Below are positions 13,587-26,020 of a DNA stretch of 64,000 bases, in pieces. Location: positions 248,001 through 312,000 of the forward strand of contig NC_134682.1 in the NCBI RefSeq assembly GCF_024713945.1, given 5' to 3'. This DNA is from Dermatophagoides farinae. Taxonomy: Eukaryota; Arthropoda; Arachnida; Sarcoptiformes; Pyroglyphidae. A model generated the notes under the pieces. That model was not told the DNA's origin and ran no database searches. It saw only the letters and a list, made by a program, of their open reading frames with translations. How positions within the stretch are numbered: position 1 is the stretch's first letter; the number at the start of each line of letters is the position of its first letter. The translations under genes and the position numbers were made by a program.

Positions 13587-15686
13587 ATGGTATTTATTTA
13601 TTATCAATGATTTAATAAACAAAAATTTAATTTAACAAAAATTCCAGGTCCTTTTAGCCAGTGCCGTCATTTCTAAACAGAATGGAAAAATTTTGCTTTC
13701 ACGACAATTCGTCGAGATGTCTCGGTCTCGTATTGAAGGTGTTTTGACCGCTTTCTCTAAGCTCATCACTAAAGATAAACAGCATACGTTTATTGAAACC
13801 GATACGGTAAGAATTGATGAGGAATCTGTTTGAAATACTGATCGTTTCTTGAATAGGTTCGCTATGTTTATCAAGCTTTGATGGATAAACTCTATTGTGT
13901 TCTGATTACAACAAAAACTTCCAACATTCTTGAGGATTTAGAAACGCTTAGATTATTTGTTCGGGTTATTAACGAATATACAATAACTAGCAAGAATCAT
14001 TCGGACGAACAAGCCATTTCGGACAATGCTTTCACGTTAATCTTTGCTTTTGATGAGATCGTTGCACTTGGATATCGTGAAAATGTGAACATGTCACAAG
14101 TTCGAACATTCATAGAAATGGATTCAAATGAAGAACGTGTATTTGAAGCTGTACGTAAAACACAAGAACGCGAAGCTAAACAAAAAATGCGTGAAAAAGC
14201 AAAAGAATTAAGTCGATTGCAACGTACACAGCAAAATGAACGAATAAGTAAAATGCCCGGTATTGGAAGTGGTGGTATGTCATCGAATACTTCATCGTAC
14301 ACCGGAATCAATTCATCATCAAATGCATTCGACAATAGTTATGATAGCCATAAAAATATTAGCTCTCCTATTTTGTCGAATAAACCACAGAAACCTAGAG
14401 TAAGATTATTATATTTGTTTATTTTGATAAATTTATGGATGTTTTTGTGTTTTGTCTTCGTTAGGGGCCTTCGAAAGCATTGAAATTAGGATCGAAAAAT
14501 GCTAATTTATTTTCAACAGAAGAACAATTGTCCACTGAACTCAAAGAAGAAGTTAAACCAGTGGTTAAGAATACGGCCCAGGAACAGGTGCATATTAACA
14601 TTGAAGAAAAGTTGAATATTGAAGTATCCCGCGATGGTGCTGTACATTCATCTGAATTGACCGGTGTGTTGCATGTTCTTATTCGTGATGAACAATTTTG
14701 TCGTGTCAAATTTTTGGTCGATTGTGAAGATTCGGAAAATGTTCAAATTCAGGTTAGTATCATCAGCTAAAATAATTTAAATGTTTACATTTAAATTTTT
14801 TTCCCAACAAACAATACAGAGTCATCCAAATGTAGACAAAGAATTGTTCCGCCAACATGGTCTAATCACATTGAAACAGAAAGCATTTCCATTGAATTCA
14901 AGTGTTGGCGTATTAAAATATCGTCGTACAAGTCAATCAGGAAAAGATTGGCCACCACTTGTATTGAATTGTTGGCCAAATGGAAATAATTGTAATTTGG
15001 AACTAATTGTCAACAAATCATTGACTGAGCTATCTATATCAATTCCGTGAGTGACATTGATGGATTACTTGTTTTTTTATTGATATCATTATCATTATCA
15101 TAATGATGATTATTACAATGAATAATAATCAACTCTAAATAACACGTTTTTTTTCTCAATTTCTAAATTCATTTGATACAGATGTCCTTCACAGCCAACC
15201 GTAAATGAATGTACTGAAGGTGATTATTCATATAAACGTGGCTTTCTTGTATGGGATATTTCAATGATTTCACCTGAAAGTAAAACGGCAACCATTGATT
15301 TTGATCTTTCATCATCAACAACAACAGCATCGGCCGAAGATTTTTTTCCAATCAATTGTACATTCAATTCTACACAAAATCTAGCAGGACTAATTGTAAG
15401 TTGTTTATTGTTATTGTTACTGTTGCTGATGATGTTTAGTCAAAATATCAGTAGCATTCATCAGCGAAAAATTTTACATAATTATTGCACCTGCTGTCAA
15501 TATATATATTGTCTTTTATTGTCGTTTTTTCCTTTAACAATCAATGTAATTTAAATTTTATTTTAATCTCATTTTTTTGTTTTAAAATTTAAAATTCAGA
15601 TCAAAGAAGTTCTTGATGATGAAGTCGAAGATATCAAATGGAGTTTTGAATCTAAATTGAATGTGGAAAAATATGAAATCGTATAG
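13587..15686 (+). CDS. ARCN1: Delta-COP (archain), COPI coat subunit
   Basis: Delta subunit of the F-COPI subcomplex of the coatomer, for Golgi-to-ER and intra-Golgi transport. Seven exons: 13587-13589, 13648-13806, 13857-14399, 14465-14752, 14820-15046, 15182-15395 and 15600-15686. The product is 506 residues (human 511). The first coding exon holds only the ATG; the intron follows at once and the next exon continues [14 protein letters not shown], which is the family N-terminus. The longin-like N-terminal domain spans about residues 1-140 ([34 protein letters not shown]). A Lys/Glu-rich helical linker follows ([20 protein letters not shown]). The mu-homology domain spans about residues 265-506 ([48 protein letters not shown]). 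The introns are very short (50-64 bases for several). Confidence 0.97.
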
Positions 15687-17929
15687 TGTCGTTGGTGGTG
15701 ATGCATGATACCTATTGGGAATTGCAGAATATCAGAAGAAGAAAAAAATTCTTCATTTAAAAAAAATGAGAGTGCTGGAAACGCACACAAAGAATCGAAA
15801 ACAAATCTAAACACACTAGAGAATAACAACAACAACAACAACAACAAAATTTGCAATCAGATTTTTACATTTCATTTTTAAACATTCTCTTTGTGTATCT
15901 GTGTGCGTGTGTGTGTGTGTGTGCCTTTCTTCTTATCTCTTTTTCTATATTAAATTCATTTTTTTCACACAATGAAATTTTCAAGTTTAATTTTTTTTTT
16001 CAATGAATAAAATGAAAGAACAAATAGAAAAGAATTCTTGAATACGAAAAAATTGATGATTTTTAATTTTCATAAATTTTCATTCGCTTGAACTGTTGAA
16101 CTGTTTCGCCGACACACAACACACAAAGCAATGAAAATTCATTCGATTTGCTTTGTGAAAGAGAATCGCATTTTCATTTTCATACAATCAACAATGATGA
16201 ATTCGTTTGTGATGGCACTATATATATGATGATGATGATAATTTTGATAAAACATAGTGGCATTGTATGGTTTACAACATATCGGTATTCGAATAACCGA
16301 CGACGATGACGATAAAAGTGGAATATTATTAGGCCAATACTGATATGTGAAATATTATCTATACAACACACGAGCATTACCATCGATTCTATGAGATGAT
16401 TATTGTTCATGATGATTGAAGGGGGAATAGTAATACGGCTACGCCAGCCGAATGATTAGAGAATTTTTCGTCTCTCGTCTATATCTCTATCCTGCTACCA
16501 ATGCAAAGATAGAATGGATGATGCTGTGGAAGACAATTCAATCAAATAACAGCAGCCACAGCTAACTGTCTAGTAGCAGTATTAGTAATGATAAAATGCT
16601 CTGGTTTTTATCGGGTTATTGTGGTGGTGGCAACGATGCATTTTTTGTTCCTATTCTCTATATTGGCCCAGACGCCATTCGTTTAGATTCTTTTTTTCAT
16701 TTAACATCAAAGAATTTCTCTCTCACACACAAACAAGACACAGACAAGTAAACATTGTCCAAAGAACTTTTAGAATATGATTCTGATTCTGGTTTTCTGG
16801 CCCATGCTTCGGTCATTATTATAACCGGAGAGAGTGAGACCTAGTTCAATGTTTTTGTGTGCGTGTGTGTGTTTTGTTGCTAATACTTGATTCGGCATTT
16901 GGTTCTATACACAATTGTATTATATGGAGAATAATAAAACATTCTGTAATAATAACACTTACAACAGCATCATCATCAACAATAACCTACTTCTTAACAG
17001 TGTTCATCATCAGTGTTCCAGAAAAAAAATTCGGATTTGGACCAAATCGATCACGACTTGAAATGAAATGAATGGATGAGTATACTGCTAGGGTCTCAAT
17101 ACGGCTGTGTTTTTCTCATATATCTGTGTGTGATGTGATGTCCATCGAAAGATCATCATATCTTGTTTGATTGGATTTTTATTTTCGTTCTGTTTACTGT
17201 CATCTTTTTTTTTATATTTTCGAAAACACACAAATATTTTTTTTTACATAAAATTTTCCAACGTTTCTTTTTTTCAATTTTCATTACAAAGTTGATTCTT
17301 CGTTAGAATTTTGCATCCCCTTTGTTCATTACAATGGAAAACAAGATTTTCGTTTTCATTCAATAAAAAAAAGCAGCTGGAATATTAATTTCTACTTGAC
17401 TTGTAATTAACGTTATGATGATAACGAAGATGAACGCGTGAGCTACATACACACACGTACAGTAGCTTTCAAAAATGAAGATAAATTTCTGACATCGATT
17501 TCTAATTCGTTTCATCGTTTCGAAAAATTTTCATCTTGCTTTCAATTTCATTTTATTATCCATCATTCATGTATTGATTGTCTGGCAATGGTGAAAGGGT
17601 ATTGTGATCTGTTTTTGTGTGTCTGATGTTTAAGCGTGTCAATCATCATCATCATCATTGAAAATTAAAAATCACTTTCTTTTCATATACATCATATAAT
17701 ATTTGATTGATCAACCTACCAAATTCATTTTTGTCTTTATATAATCCACATCAATGGAAATCTATATGGTTCAGTTATATAATTAAAATTAAAAAATTGA
17801 AATTTTAAACTCAAAAGTTCAAAAGATTTTTGCTCAATCTTCCATCAAAAAAAAAATTCTCTCTTGATATATTTATATTATTTATTTTTTTTTGGAACTT
17901 TTATTTGTGTTGAAATCACATCACTCTCA
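15687..17929. other. 2.2-kb intergenic region, delta-COP / Homer
   Basis: No gene supported. Contains the delta-COP 3' UTR with AATAAA near 16006-16011, a GT-repeat around 15905-15922, several ATG triplet runs and the Homer upstream region. Open frames in it are short and low-complexity. Confidence 0.55.
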
Positions 17930-19925
17930 ATGACTATCGAAAATACTAAAGTTGGGTAAGTTGATTCAATATTGGAATTTCTGGTTCATTGGAATTTTTT
18001 CCATTTTAGCGAAACGCCAATCTTTACGACCAAAGCACACGTATTTCATATTGATCCGCAAACAAAACGATCTTGGATTCCAGCTAGTTCAGCGGCAGTA
18101 AATGTTAATTTTTATTATGATTCCACACGATCTTTATATCGGATAATCAGTGTCGAAGGTCAAAAGGTACCATCCTAGTTAGTCATGCGAATCTATTGTA
18201 TACAAATCTGAATTGATTTAATTTAATTACAATAAACTGTCAATTAGCCTGTCATCAACAGTACGATTATTCCGAATATGACTTTTACAAAAACATCACA
18301 AAAATTTGGACAATGGTCCGATATTCGTGCCAATACCGTTTATGGTCTAGGATTTTCATCGGAACCAGAATTGAATCGAGTAAGTTTAATGATAATATAA
18401 AGTTTTTTATTTATTTCAACTGAGAGAATAATAAAAAACCTCTTTTACTACAAAATTTAGTTTATTGAAAAATTTCAAGAAGTTAAAGAAGCCACAAGGA
18501 TCGCTCAACAGAAAGCCCTACAACCAAATGGCAATATCAGTAACACTGGTGCTACGGCCGCTGTTGCTGTTAATCATTCAATGTCGGCACGAGATTCACC
18601 ACGATTATCTTCGCAATATCAAAATGATATCCTAATGAGCAGTAATCTTTTCTACATAACTATTCATTACGAACCCAATACTAACAAGCTGTTTTCTCTT
18701 CTCTTTATTTTTTTTCTCTTACTGGTATTTGGTTTTCAATTACCGAAAAAATTTTCAAATTATTTTTAGAATCATTACTGCCTCATCAACGAAGCCAAAG
18801 TTTATCGGGTCTTCAAGCCAAAGTAAGTGTTTACTTAATAATGTACATTTTTTCCATACATCTAATTGATTGATTTATTGATGATTTAGAATTTAACCGA
18901 TAGTCCAAAATATCGAAACCGTGACAAACAGGTTTCATCTGTTACACTTCCACAATCATCTATCGAAGCGCAATTGCGTTATGAAAACGAAAGGCTTAAA
19001 TTAGCCTTAGCTCAGAGGTTTGTTTCTATTAATTTTATACAAAAGTTTTTTTGCCAATAATTTTTATTTTCATTAGTTCAACCAATGCAAAGAAATGGGA
19101 AATTGAATTACAAACATTGAAAAGTAACAATACTCGATTAACGAATGCGTTACAAGAATCAACGGCAAACGTTGAAGAATGGAAAAGACAGTTGCAATCA
19201 CTGAAAGATGAAAATACTAAAATGAAACATAAAGTTAGCCATGAATTTAGTTTCGATTGCCATTAGTTTTTATTTAAAAATCTTTTCACTTAGATACTTG
19301 AACTAGAAGCTAGCCACGGAAATCCGGAAGCCATAGCAGATCTACGTAAAGAGATTAATCAATACCGTGTACATTGTGAAAATCTTGAAGTGGAAATCAA
19401 ACAAAAAGATTGTGAAATCGAATTATTAAAAAAACGTCTAGAAGAACAATGTCAACTTTATGGTACATCAAATCAAAAAGTTGATGATAAAATAAAGGTA
19501 ATGAAGATGATGATGATGATGAATCCACCACAATCGACAACAGCAATGGCTTCAGCAGGCAAACAGCAGCAGCTTAATAAAAAACGATAACCAATATAAT
19601 TTAAAACTAACATATCAAATAATTCAATTATAACAATAATATCTAATATCAACTCACATCTTCTTATTACAATCATTGCATCAATCTCTCTATCCTTTCT
19701 CTTGTATTTTGTTCTATATTGTAGATTCTTTTAAATGATAACGAAAGTTTACGTCAACAATTGAATCGTCTTTCATCGATGGATAATAATAGTGATTCTT
19801 GTATCAAACTAAGCGATAAACAATATCGATCATTATTGGAACAATTGAACATACGTTTTGCCCAAAATATTCAAGAGCTGCGTTCAATACAACAAGAATT
19901 TTCTTCATTGCTCAATGCATCTTGA
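17930..19925 (+). CDS. HOMER: Homer scaffold protein
   Basis: Postsynaptic/muscle scaffold that binds PPxxF-type ligands (mGluR, IP3 receptor, ryanodine receptor, Shank) and forms tetramers through its tail. Nine exons: 17930-17955, 18010-18166, 18248-18379, 18461-18641, 18770-18822, 18890-19017, 19077-19233, 19294-19497 and 19725-19925; in frame to 412 residues (fly about 394). The EVH1 domain spans about residues 9-117: [53 protein letters not shown] and [15 protein letters not shown] match the family closely. A Ser/Pro-rich linker follows, then a long coiled coil from about residue 210 to the end ([52 protein letters not shown]). All exon junctions keep phase. The full-length coiled-coil form is encoded; no short Homer1a-like end is obvious. 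Confidence 0.97.
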
Positions 19926-21441
19926 TGATTCAAATGATCAAAGGAATTGAATGATTATTAATTTTCCATTGATTTATTGATTGATTTATTGATAGATCAA
20001 AATATTGTAGATGAATTTCATAATGTTCAACAGTTTAACTGTGTTGTTTTACGACCATGATGGCAATGATGATGAGACGGCAATATTTTTTTTTTGTTTT
20101 GTTTATAAAAAAAACTGTGACGATTATATTTCATCAATAATAAACGGCATTCTTCCGCAATTTATACAATCAATCAATTTTTGGCCATGAATTCAACAAC
20201 AACCAAAAAAAACAGATATTCATCACCTATATTTCAAACATTTCTTCATCGATAGTATAATCATTGAATGTCATTCTGTTTCTCACATATTTTCAGTCAG
20301 AGCATCACATTATGGACGAATGAACGAAAAAAAGAGACAAAGATTAATTGTTATATTTGTCATCCATCAACACATAATCTTCATGTTTGCCAATCAATGT
20401 TCTTTCTGGTTGTTGTTGATATTGAACGTTTTCCAAATAAGTCAACAAAATGAACAAAAAAATATTTCTGTGTGCAACCGCGAATCACAATATTCGATGA
20501 AGTTGATGTTTGTGTTTGTGCGTTGTCTATATCATTCACCATCAACACAGCCAAGGAAAAAAAATTCTTGTCTCTTTTCATCATATTCTTTACATTTTAT
20601 TCTAATTATTATTATTATTATTATGATTATGATTAATTATTGTTGTTGTTGTTTTTAAAAATGTTAAATTCTAGATCACCTAAAATAATATATGCCCACT
20701 TTATATATTCTCTTATACATACAAGACAAATCGAAGATTCATCGATTTCTGAACAAAAAAAAAAAATATTTGTTTTCAGATCAAATACACAGACACACAC
20801 ACACACATACCCCTGTATAATTCATACATTACTCGAGCCTATACACAATTATGAAATATTTTCATTTTGCCGATCTAAAAAGTCAACATTCCTATTCTAC
20901 GACACACACACACACTTATTTACATCACCAGAATGAAAAAAAAACAAAAATTTCATTTTTTCTGTTGTTGCTGTCGTTTTAAACGTTAATGTTAATTTTA
21001 AACAATAAAAAAAAATTCTCGCAATCATAATCGTCTGTCAGTCAATGATTATTTTGAGTTGATCTGAAAAAAATCATTCCTTGCTCGATTGATTTTATTT
21101 TATTATTATCATCATCATCCAAAAAGAAATTAAAAACAAGAAATGTAATAAAAGTGATTTGTCCCAGTGTTTCTTCATATTCCCGAAAATAGAATAATTT
21201 TTTTTTCATGTAATAATATTATCAAATTTGTATTCATGTGTGTTTGTTTGTTATGTATGTACAAGATAATGGGATTCCATTCTATTTTGTTTCACAGAAA
21301 TCATCATCACCCAAAATGCCCGTGGGAGTAGAATGATGTAATATGTAAATTATCATTTTTTTCTGTTGTTGAGTTTGAATTTTTTCCCCCCATACAATAC
21401 ACATCATGATTACAGTATAATTTTTCAGTGAATTTCATTTT
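19926..21441. other. 1.5-kb tail-to-tail region, Homer / Spätzle-like
   Basis: Contains both 3' UTRs. Simple repeats include CA tracts near 20788-20808 and 20898-20912 and an ATT/TTA run near 20605-20640. Nothing else is supported. Confidence 0.55.
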
Positions 21442-24031
21442 CTATTTTTTCTTCCATTTTCCAATGAAAATTCTTTTAATAGTTTCATTTATACTTGAAC
21501 CGGATGACGATTTCCAACATTTACAGCTACCATTCACTAGAAACCAATCATAATAGACTCGTACAACGTAGCAACCAATTTTATCATAGCCATCACAATG
21601 TTTCGATTTGTCACTATTATTGCTTGTAGTAGATGAATTTTCCATCAAATCTCCATTATTATTGTTATTGTTATTATTGTTATCTTCATCATTATTATTT
21701 AGCTCATTTTCATTCATATCTTGTTGTAATCGAGCTTTTCGTGCCAATAATTCTAGATTGTGTAAGCCAGGATGATGATGATGATGTGAATGAATATTAT
21801 TCTGATGATGTTGATTATTATTGGCGCTTCCCAAATGATTAATCAATATTGATGGATCGTTGTTAATTCGTTTCGTTAATAGATTGGTTAAAGCATTCAA
21901 ATCTAGGCCATTTAATTGATTTGCGTTCATCGCTGAAGCAGTGGAAATGATTGAATTTGAACCAGTTGTAAATAATGGCCTTTTACCATTATTGTTCAAA
22001 GTTTGTTGTTGCTGGGCGTTTTGGCTCAATGGTTTACTGAATGTTGTTGATCCTTGTTGTTGTTGAATCATTTGCTGCTGCTGCTGTTGTTGTTGTTGCT
22101 GCTGTTTATATAACATTGGCATTATTTGATTGACCGGAAAATAGATATCCGGGTAAAATATTTCGGCTACCAATAAGCTGACCCACCTATTGACGTCAAT
22201 CAATTAGTATGTATGTTATATGACGATGGACAATTAAAATACAGAATTAGAAACATGTAATACACTATTAAATGGTTTTTTCTACCTCGGTGATTCTCGA
22301 CACGACCCTTCAATTAGATCACATTTATTTTTTCTATTGTAAATTTATAATTAAAAAAAACCGAAATCATAATGTTAATGATTGTTGGGTTTTCCCACTC
22401 AGAATGATTCTGGTAACTTACAAGCAAGTCGTTTGTTGAATTGTTTGCGTAAAATACCTGCATGATGTAAGCAAAAAAGGATGTGAGTCGAAAAAAAACA
22501 GTTTACTATTCTTACCCTTCATTTGGAATTTGTACAACATATTTCCATACGCCCTGATAATTACGGGCATAAGTGGGTGAAACATATTCCTCCGTCGACA
22601 TACATGGTGTTTGAGGTTTTTCATTACCATCTACGTTGATGAAATCCTCTACATCGGATGATGTTTTTCGTTTTGTTGCAAATTTTGGTGTTTGTAAACT
22701 TTGTAAATAATCAATTAAAGATAATAATGGACTGTAAGTGCTACCAATTCCGGCATTGTTGTTGTTGTTATTATTATTGCTGCTGCTGCTACTGCTACTG
22801 CTATCTGAACCAATGGATGATAGTAGTTGTGATAGAGCAAATCTTTGACTACTAGTATTCGGTGATGAATTCGGATTCGTTTGATTCGTGGATTGTCCAT
22901 ATTGATCGATCAATGATACGACATTATTAATGCTTGCCACATTTCCAACAGCTGAAACAATGTTGCTTAAAAATGATTTAGAAAATGGACCTTCCTCTTT
23001 CAATGATTCAATGGCTTGACAAATACTGTTTGTAGATTGAAATAAAATTCTAAAGTTAATTCTGATTTGACAATTTAATTCAATTGTAATTTTTTACATA
23101 CACATTACCATCGCATACATTTTGGCGATTCTGTTTAGTAACGTTGTTGTGGTTGTTGGTATTCACATTCGATTCATTGATTGTCGATTGTGGAGCAGTA
23201 GTTGCATTTTCTACAATTGTATTCAATTCTTGTGTATTTGCTTGTCGTTTATGTCTTTTGGAATGGCTATAGGAAGACAAAAAATTATTAAACACACAAT
23301 CCTCATCAATAATAAGATACTGAACTTTTCAAAAAATTCCGATGGCTTTACAAAACGTGCAACTTTTGGTACATTATCAATTTCTTCCTGTAAATACGGC
23401 AATGTCTTTGATAGATATTGAAGAGTTTTGTTTTTGATCAATTCACTATTTTAAAGATTCACAAATTTATTTTGGCGCAAGAAAAAAAACTATCATCAAC
23501 ACTTACAATGGATATGGTTCGCCATGTAAATATTGGCCCATTGGATTACGAGGAACCAGGCCACGATTTAAATCACCACACATGTTGTGTTTGGAAAGTA
23601 ATGAATTGGCATCTTGAATTCCTGAAACAAAAACAAAAAAAAAAAAATAATAAAATGATGAAAACCGTGAATAGAATGTTTTTTAAAAATATAATTTACC
23701 TGGACATTCAGCTGATATTGGCAGATATGGTGGTTTACGAACTTTGGGTGGTCTAGCATTTGGCGTAGCTTTACCAAATGCATAATATCCTTTCGGTAGT
23801 GTTTGTTCTAATTGAACATTTTGCGATGCTGCTGCTAATGTTGCTGGTTGTTGTTGTTGTTGTTGAAATGCGAATATATCGTGGACAATTGTTGAAATCA
23901 AAAACACCTAAAAAAAGAAATAAAAAAGAAAATGGAAACAGATTAAACACACACACAACCAAAACACATCATTATCCGTATGTGTCTAGATCAATTACAA
24001 TCAATTTAATGATGGTGGTGGTGATATTCAT
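21442..24031 (-). CDS. spz4: Spätzle-like cystine-knot ligand (Spz4 type)
   Basis: Secreted neurotrophin-fold ligand of the Spätzle family, expected to act on Toll-type receptors after cleavage. My model has nine exons: 24031-23999, 23907-23700, 23621-23507, 23445-23373, 23319-23102, 23025-22516, 22457-22422, 22333-22286 and 22186-21442, about 661 residues. The two first exons form a signal peptide (MNITTTIIKLIVFLISTIVH). A basic site SKRHKRQ (23234-23268) could be cut by a furin-like enzyme. The cystine-knot part reads CMSTEEYVSPTYARNYQG, WKYVVQIPNEGYFTQTIQQT, then Cys-rich KNKCDLIEGSCRESPRW and finally HCDGYDKIGCYVVRVYYDWF followed by LVNGSCKCW; eight Cys in all. About 170 Gln/Asn/His-rich residues are inserted before the last four Cys. 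The exon 4-5 join is uncertain (see findings). I recall the RESPRW and GSCKCW motifs from Spz4, so that subtype is likely but not proven. Confidence 0.82.
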
Positions 24032-26020
24032 GATGATGATGATGATGATGGGTTTTTTATAAAATTATTTTTTCACGATTGTCACACTCGTTGTTTTGTG
24101 TGTGTGTTTGGAATTTATTATTATTCAAACGGTATATTATTCACCACAATCGTTATATGTTGTTTTCAACCAAAACATTGTGTTCAAATGATCTAGCTTT
24201 CATCGGATGTTGGATATAGAGAATTATTCGAATATAATGTAGTCGAATTTTCTTCGAAATCTCTACTTCCTCGGTTGTTCTTTGCGTATATCTAAAGAAT
24301 GAAAAACAGAAAAAAAAGAAAAGAAATTCACGATGAGATGAGAACCAGTTCTTTATAATAATAATAATAAAAAAGTCAGTTAGTCAGTCAATGGACGAAT
24401 AAGAAACAGGAAGAATAAATGGTAAAAGAAGAAAAATTCACCTTATAACGGGCTTGAACGAATAACCTGTTTGTGTCGACGAACCAACTTGACCTTCACC
24501 TGAACGGTATTTCATTTTCTTACTGCAACTTCATCATCATCGTCATCATCATTCTTGACAGAAAAAAAGGAAAGAAAATCAAGCTCTAAGAAGCCGCGAG
24601 ATACAAATCAGTTCAAACCATGCTTAATTGATGATGATGATGTAGAATGAGAAGAAGAAAAAGTACCGTTTTCAAGCTTGATGATTACAGAAGATTTTTT
24701 TTTTTTGCTTCTTTTTTTTGACTTGATTACCATTATCATTAATCATCCATTTGATTCTTATGTCTGTGTGTTGGAAAAGTTGATGGTTGTCCATTTGGTT
24801 GGTCATTTAAATCTGATGATATGGATGATGATATTGCAATACAAATAACAACAACAACAACAACAGGGAGAAGATTTTCCATTTCCTCAATCATATCAAT
24901 CTCAATTGTTGTGTTTGAATGCGAAATGTGCAACCACAAACACACACACACAGATCATTTGGCCCAATAATCTTTTAAATACAGTGATGGATAATATCAT
25001 CATCATCATCATCATCATCAGATGTTGATCATTATCCATGATTCTCCATTCAATTAACCAATAAAGAGAGACCATGATAATAATGATGATGACCGTGGAT
25101 GATGATCATTATCATTTGAAAATATAATGATGATGATATATCAAAAAAAAATTAAAAAAAAAATTCGGAAACTTTTCCCTGTGGCAAATAAACAAAAAAA
25201 AAACAGAAAATTTTTTTCAAAAAAAAAAATCAAACCATTTATTTTATGCTTTATTAAAAAAATATTTCTATGATACAAAAGTTGAATGAAAAAAAGGGAT
25301 AAAATAAAGATTGATAATTAATAATAAAAAGAATCAAATAATTTATCAGATTAAAAAGTTCCAAAATAATTTTCAAGCACAAAACTGGCACGTACATCGT
25401 TTTTGGTTTTGGAACAAATGTGTGTGTGTGTGTTATTGAGCTTCAAATAAAAAAAAACGAGGGAAAAAACATACACAAAATTTGTTTTTTAAAAAATGAT
25501 GATGATGATGATTAATTGATTGGAACAAATTGGCTGTGATGAATACACACAAAGTATACAGAGATCCAATTTGTATATGTGCAGGTATGCGTGTGTGTGT
25601 GTGTGTGTGAGTAAAATGTTATGTCCATTCTTTTCTTTTCGGGTAATCTTTTAATTGTGACCGATTTATTTATTTATTTCGGAAATGATAATACGCCATA
25701 TTTACCGTATTGTCGATTTGTATTTCTGAAATTATCGGATTAATTTTTTTCTTTATGGCAATTATTTTTTCGAGTAAAAAACGATTCAAGGTTTATGCGG
25801 AATTTGAATTTTGTTTTTCTGTGGGTTTTTTTTGAATTGGCAACACAAGCGAAAATGATATTGTTGATGATGATAATGAATGAGACAAAAAAAATTGCTT
25901 TCAATTGATTTCGATACGGTTCATTTATCTTTAGTATGGACAAAAGGTATTTTTAAAGTATTTTCAACGACAAGCCGTTATAAATCATCATCCTATGAAT
26001 GAATTTCTTCCAAAATTTGA
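24032..26020. other. 2-kb intergenic region, upstream of Spätzle-like gene
   Basis: Should hold the promoter and 5' UTR of the Spätzle-like gene and the 3' UTR of the claudin-like gene. It carries a (TCA)8 run at about 24996-25020, a GT-repeat near 25590-25608 and several poly-A stretches. Two weak exon-like segments on the minus strand (24515-24443 and about 24292-24195) were considered and not accepted. Confidence 0.5.
24996..25020. repeat. (TCA)8 microsatellite
   Basis: Perfect triplet run in the intergenic region upstream of the Spätzle-like gene; one of many TCA/TGA-type tracts in the window. Confidence 0.9.

Noticed and set aside
24195-24515. Two minus-strand segments upstream of the Spätzle-like gene that look like exons (one opening with MKYRSGEGQVGSS at 24515, the other ending PTSDES at about 24195), with a plausible GTGAAT donor and TTTAG acceptor.
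   Set aside because: Joining them in phase gives a basic peptide with no family likeness, and neither joins the signal-peptide exon of the Spätzle-like gene. They may be 5'-UTR exons.
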